Part shown: positions 6,729 to 7,553 of the stretch, one piece after another
How the letters are laid out: the number at the start of each line of letters is the position of its first letter
Numbering within the stretch: the first letter of the stretch is position 1
Origin: Candidatus Woesearchaeota archaeon
GTDB lineage: Archaea; Nanobdellota; Nanobdellia; SCGC-AAA011-G17; VGLX01
Reading direction: 5' to 3'
Assembly (NCBI GenBank): GCA_016866645.1
Contig: VGLX01000058.1
Span: forward strand, 1-7,553
Length of the DNA: 7,553 nucleotides
The notes under the pieces: generated by a model
Databases searched by the model: none
The model's input: only the letters and a program-made list of their open reading frames with translations
What the model was told of the DNA's origin: nothing
Translations under genes and position numbers: made by a program

Positions 6729-7553
6729 GAAGCTGATAACGTTCAGGGTTTGGCTGGTAATAATCGCCATAGCGCTTTCGATCCTTGCGATAGGCCCTAA
6801 CCCTTGGGCCCATGGTCTAATAATAAAATCTGTCGCGTCAGGAAGCGCAGAGGCAGAGCAAGGCATCACAACAGGGGAAACACTTAAAGCGGTAAACGGG
6901 CAACCACTCGAAACTTTGAACGAGTTCTCTACGCTTATAAAATCCATGGAGAAAGAGCCTGTAGAAGTAACAGTAGAAACTGACCGCGGCATCAAGACTT
7001 ACGAAGCTGAAAGAAGCATAGGCTTCAAGCTTAACAACCTTACAATCACAGATCCTGAAGACTTCACAAACCTAGAGGGCGGTGAAGTGATAAAGTCGAT
7101 AAACGGCATACCTATCACAAATGATACTGAACTAACCGAGATTAAAGGTGAGATTTTACCTCTGGAAAGGATAAGCATAACCACTAACAAAGGCGAACGG
7201 GTCTACCTGTCAAGAGGCGCTCCGAAGATAACAGTCGCTCCGAAACAGACGACTAACGTTCAGAAAGGATTGGACCTGCAAGGCGGGACAAGAGTGTTGC
7301 TGAAGCCTAAGAGCAGCGAAGGCGTCACAGACAAAGACATTGATGACCTGATAAAGGTCATGAGCAACAGGCTTAACGTCTACGGATTAGCGGACTTGCA
7401 GATAAGGCCTGCCAAGGACTTCTCAGGGGATAGGTTCGTTCTCATAGAAATCGCAGGAGTGACTACAGATGAGATAAAAGAGCTTATCGGAAAGCAGGGC
7501 AAGTTCGAAGCGAAGATAGGCAACGAGACGGTATTCACAGGCGGAAGAGAAGA
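6721..7553 (+). CDS. secD: Protein-export membrane protein SecD with two N-terminal PDZ-like modules, 3' end missing
   Basis: SecD forms the SecDF export-assisting complex with the upstream gene product. The visible 277 residues begin with a basic N-terminus and one membrane helix (about 9-26, WLVIIAIALSILAIG). The conserved P1 motif GLDLQGGTRVLL (183-194) follows only about 155 residues later, then a long P1 region with SNRLNVYGLADLQIRP (215-230), LIEIAGV and LIGKQGKFEAKIGNET, which is characteristic of archaeal SecD. The membrane bundle of the C-terminal half lies beyond the right edge. Between helix 1 and the DLQGG motif sit two PDZ-like units: GITTGETLKAVNGQPL (48-63) and LEGGEVIKSINGIPI (118-132), each followed by a beta-rich stretch (about 80-97 and 150-165). 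Both would face outside the cytoplasm. In most SecD proteins the P1 motif follows helix 1 closely. The start is supported by AGGAG ten bases upstream. Identity is secure; the PDZ call is motif-level. Confidence 0.93.
   Translation, partial: MARKLITFRVWLVIIAIALSILAIGPNPWAHGLIIKSVASGSAEAEQGITTGETLKAVNGQPLETLNEFSTLIKSMEKEPVEVTVETDRGIKTYEAERSIGFKLNNLTITDPEDFTNLEGGEVIKSINGIPITNDTELTEIKGEILPLERISITTNKGERVYLSRGAPKITVAPKQTTNVQKGLDLQGGTRVLLKPKSSEGVTDKDIDDLIKVMSNRLNVYGLADLQIRPAKDFSGDRFVLIEIAGVTTDEIKELIGKQGKFEAKIGNETVFTGGRE

Noticed and set aside
6571..6995. Overlapping minus-strand open frames over the secF-secD junction
   Set aside because: They are antisense to strongly conserved SecF/SecD coding sequence, overlap each other, and show no recognisable protein features.

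Overview
The window looks archaeal, most likely from a DPANN lineage (Woesearchaeota/Pacearchaeota-like). The evidence is an archaeal-type SecF followed by SecD (the archaeal gene order), an A/T-rich TATA-like element just upstream of secF with almost no leader, and heavy use of ATA for isoleucine and AGG/AGA for arginine. The phylum is inferred, not shown. All five genes lie on the + strand, almost without gaps. No RNA genes, CRISPR arrays, insertion sequences or long nucleotide repeats were seen, and no gene-free stretch exceeds 91 bases.

Left part (2-5755): three overlapping genes form one likely transcription unit. The first, cut by the left edge, is a putative zinc metallopeptidase with HEYAH and a downstream EEGHA motif. 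It overlaps by 4 nt a 579-residue protein (here called A) with a complete HSP90-type GHKL (Bergerat) ATP-binding domain. A overlaps by 14 nt a 1156-residue protein (here called B). B has a second complete GHKL domain, a probable two-helix membrane hairpin near residues 503-547, and a long C-terminal region ending in a histidine-rich segment with HQRVH, which may be a degenerate zincin. A and B share motif blocks along their first ~400 residues, so they are diverged tandem paralogues. I recognise no named system with this layout. A membrane-attached pair of HSP90-like ATPases with a peptidase could serve protein quality control or defence, but the sequence alone decides neither.

Right part (5756-7553): a 91-base gap carries a probable promoter and leads into secF and then secD, which overlap by 8 nt. 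These encode the membrane subunits that assist Sec protein export. secD runs off the right edge. Its visible part has an unusual N-terminal extension with two PDZ-like modules between the first membrane helix and the conserved DLQGG motif.

How the parts relate: metallopeptidase, A and B are probably translated in a coupled way. secF-secD appears to have its own promoter, so a link between the ATPase cassette and Sec export is suggested only by adjacency. The 5' gene is clearly more AT-rich (about 32% G+C at 121-420) than A (about 49% at 781-960), and its composition shifts within its last ~45 codons.
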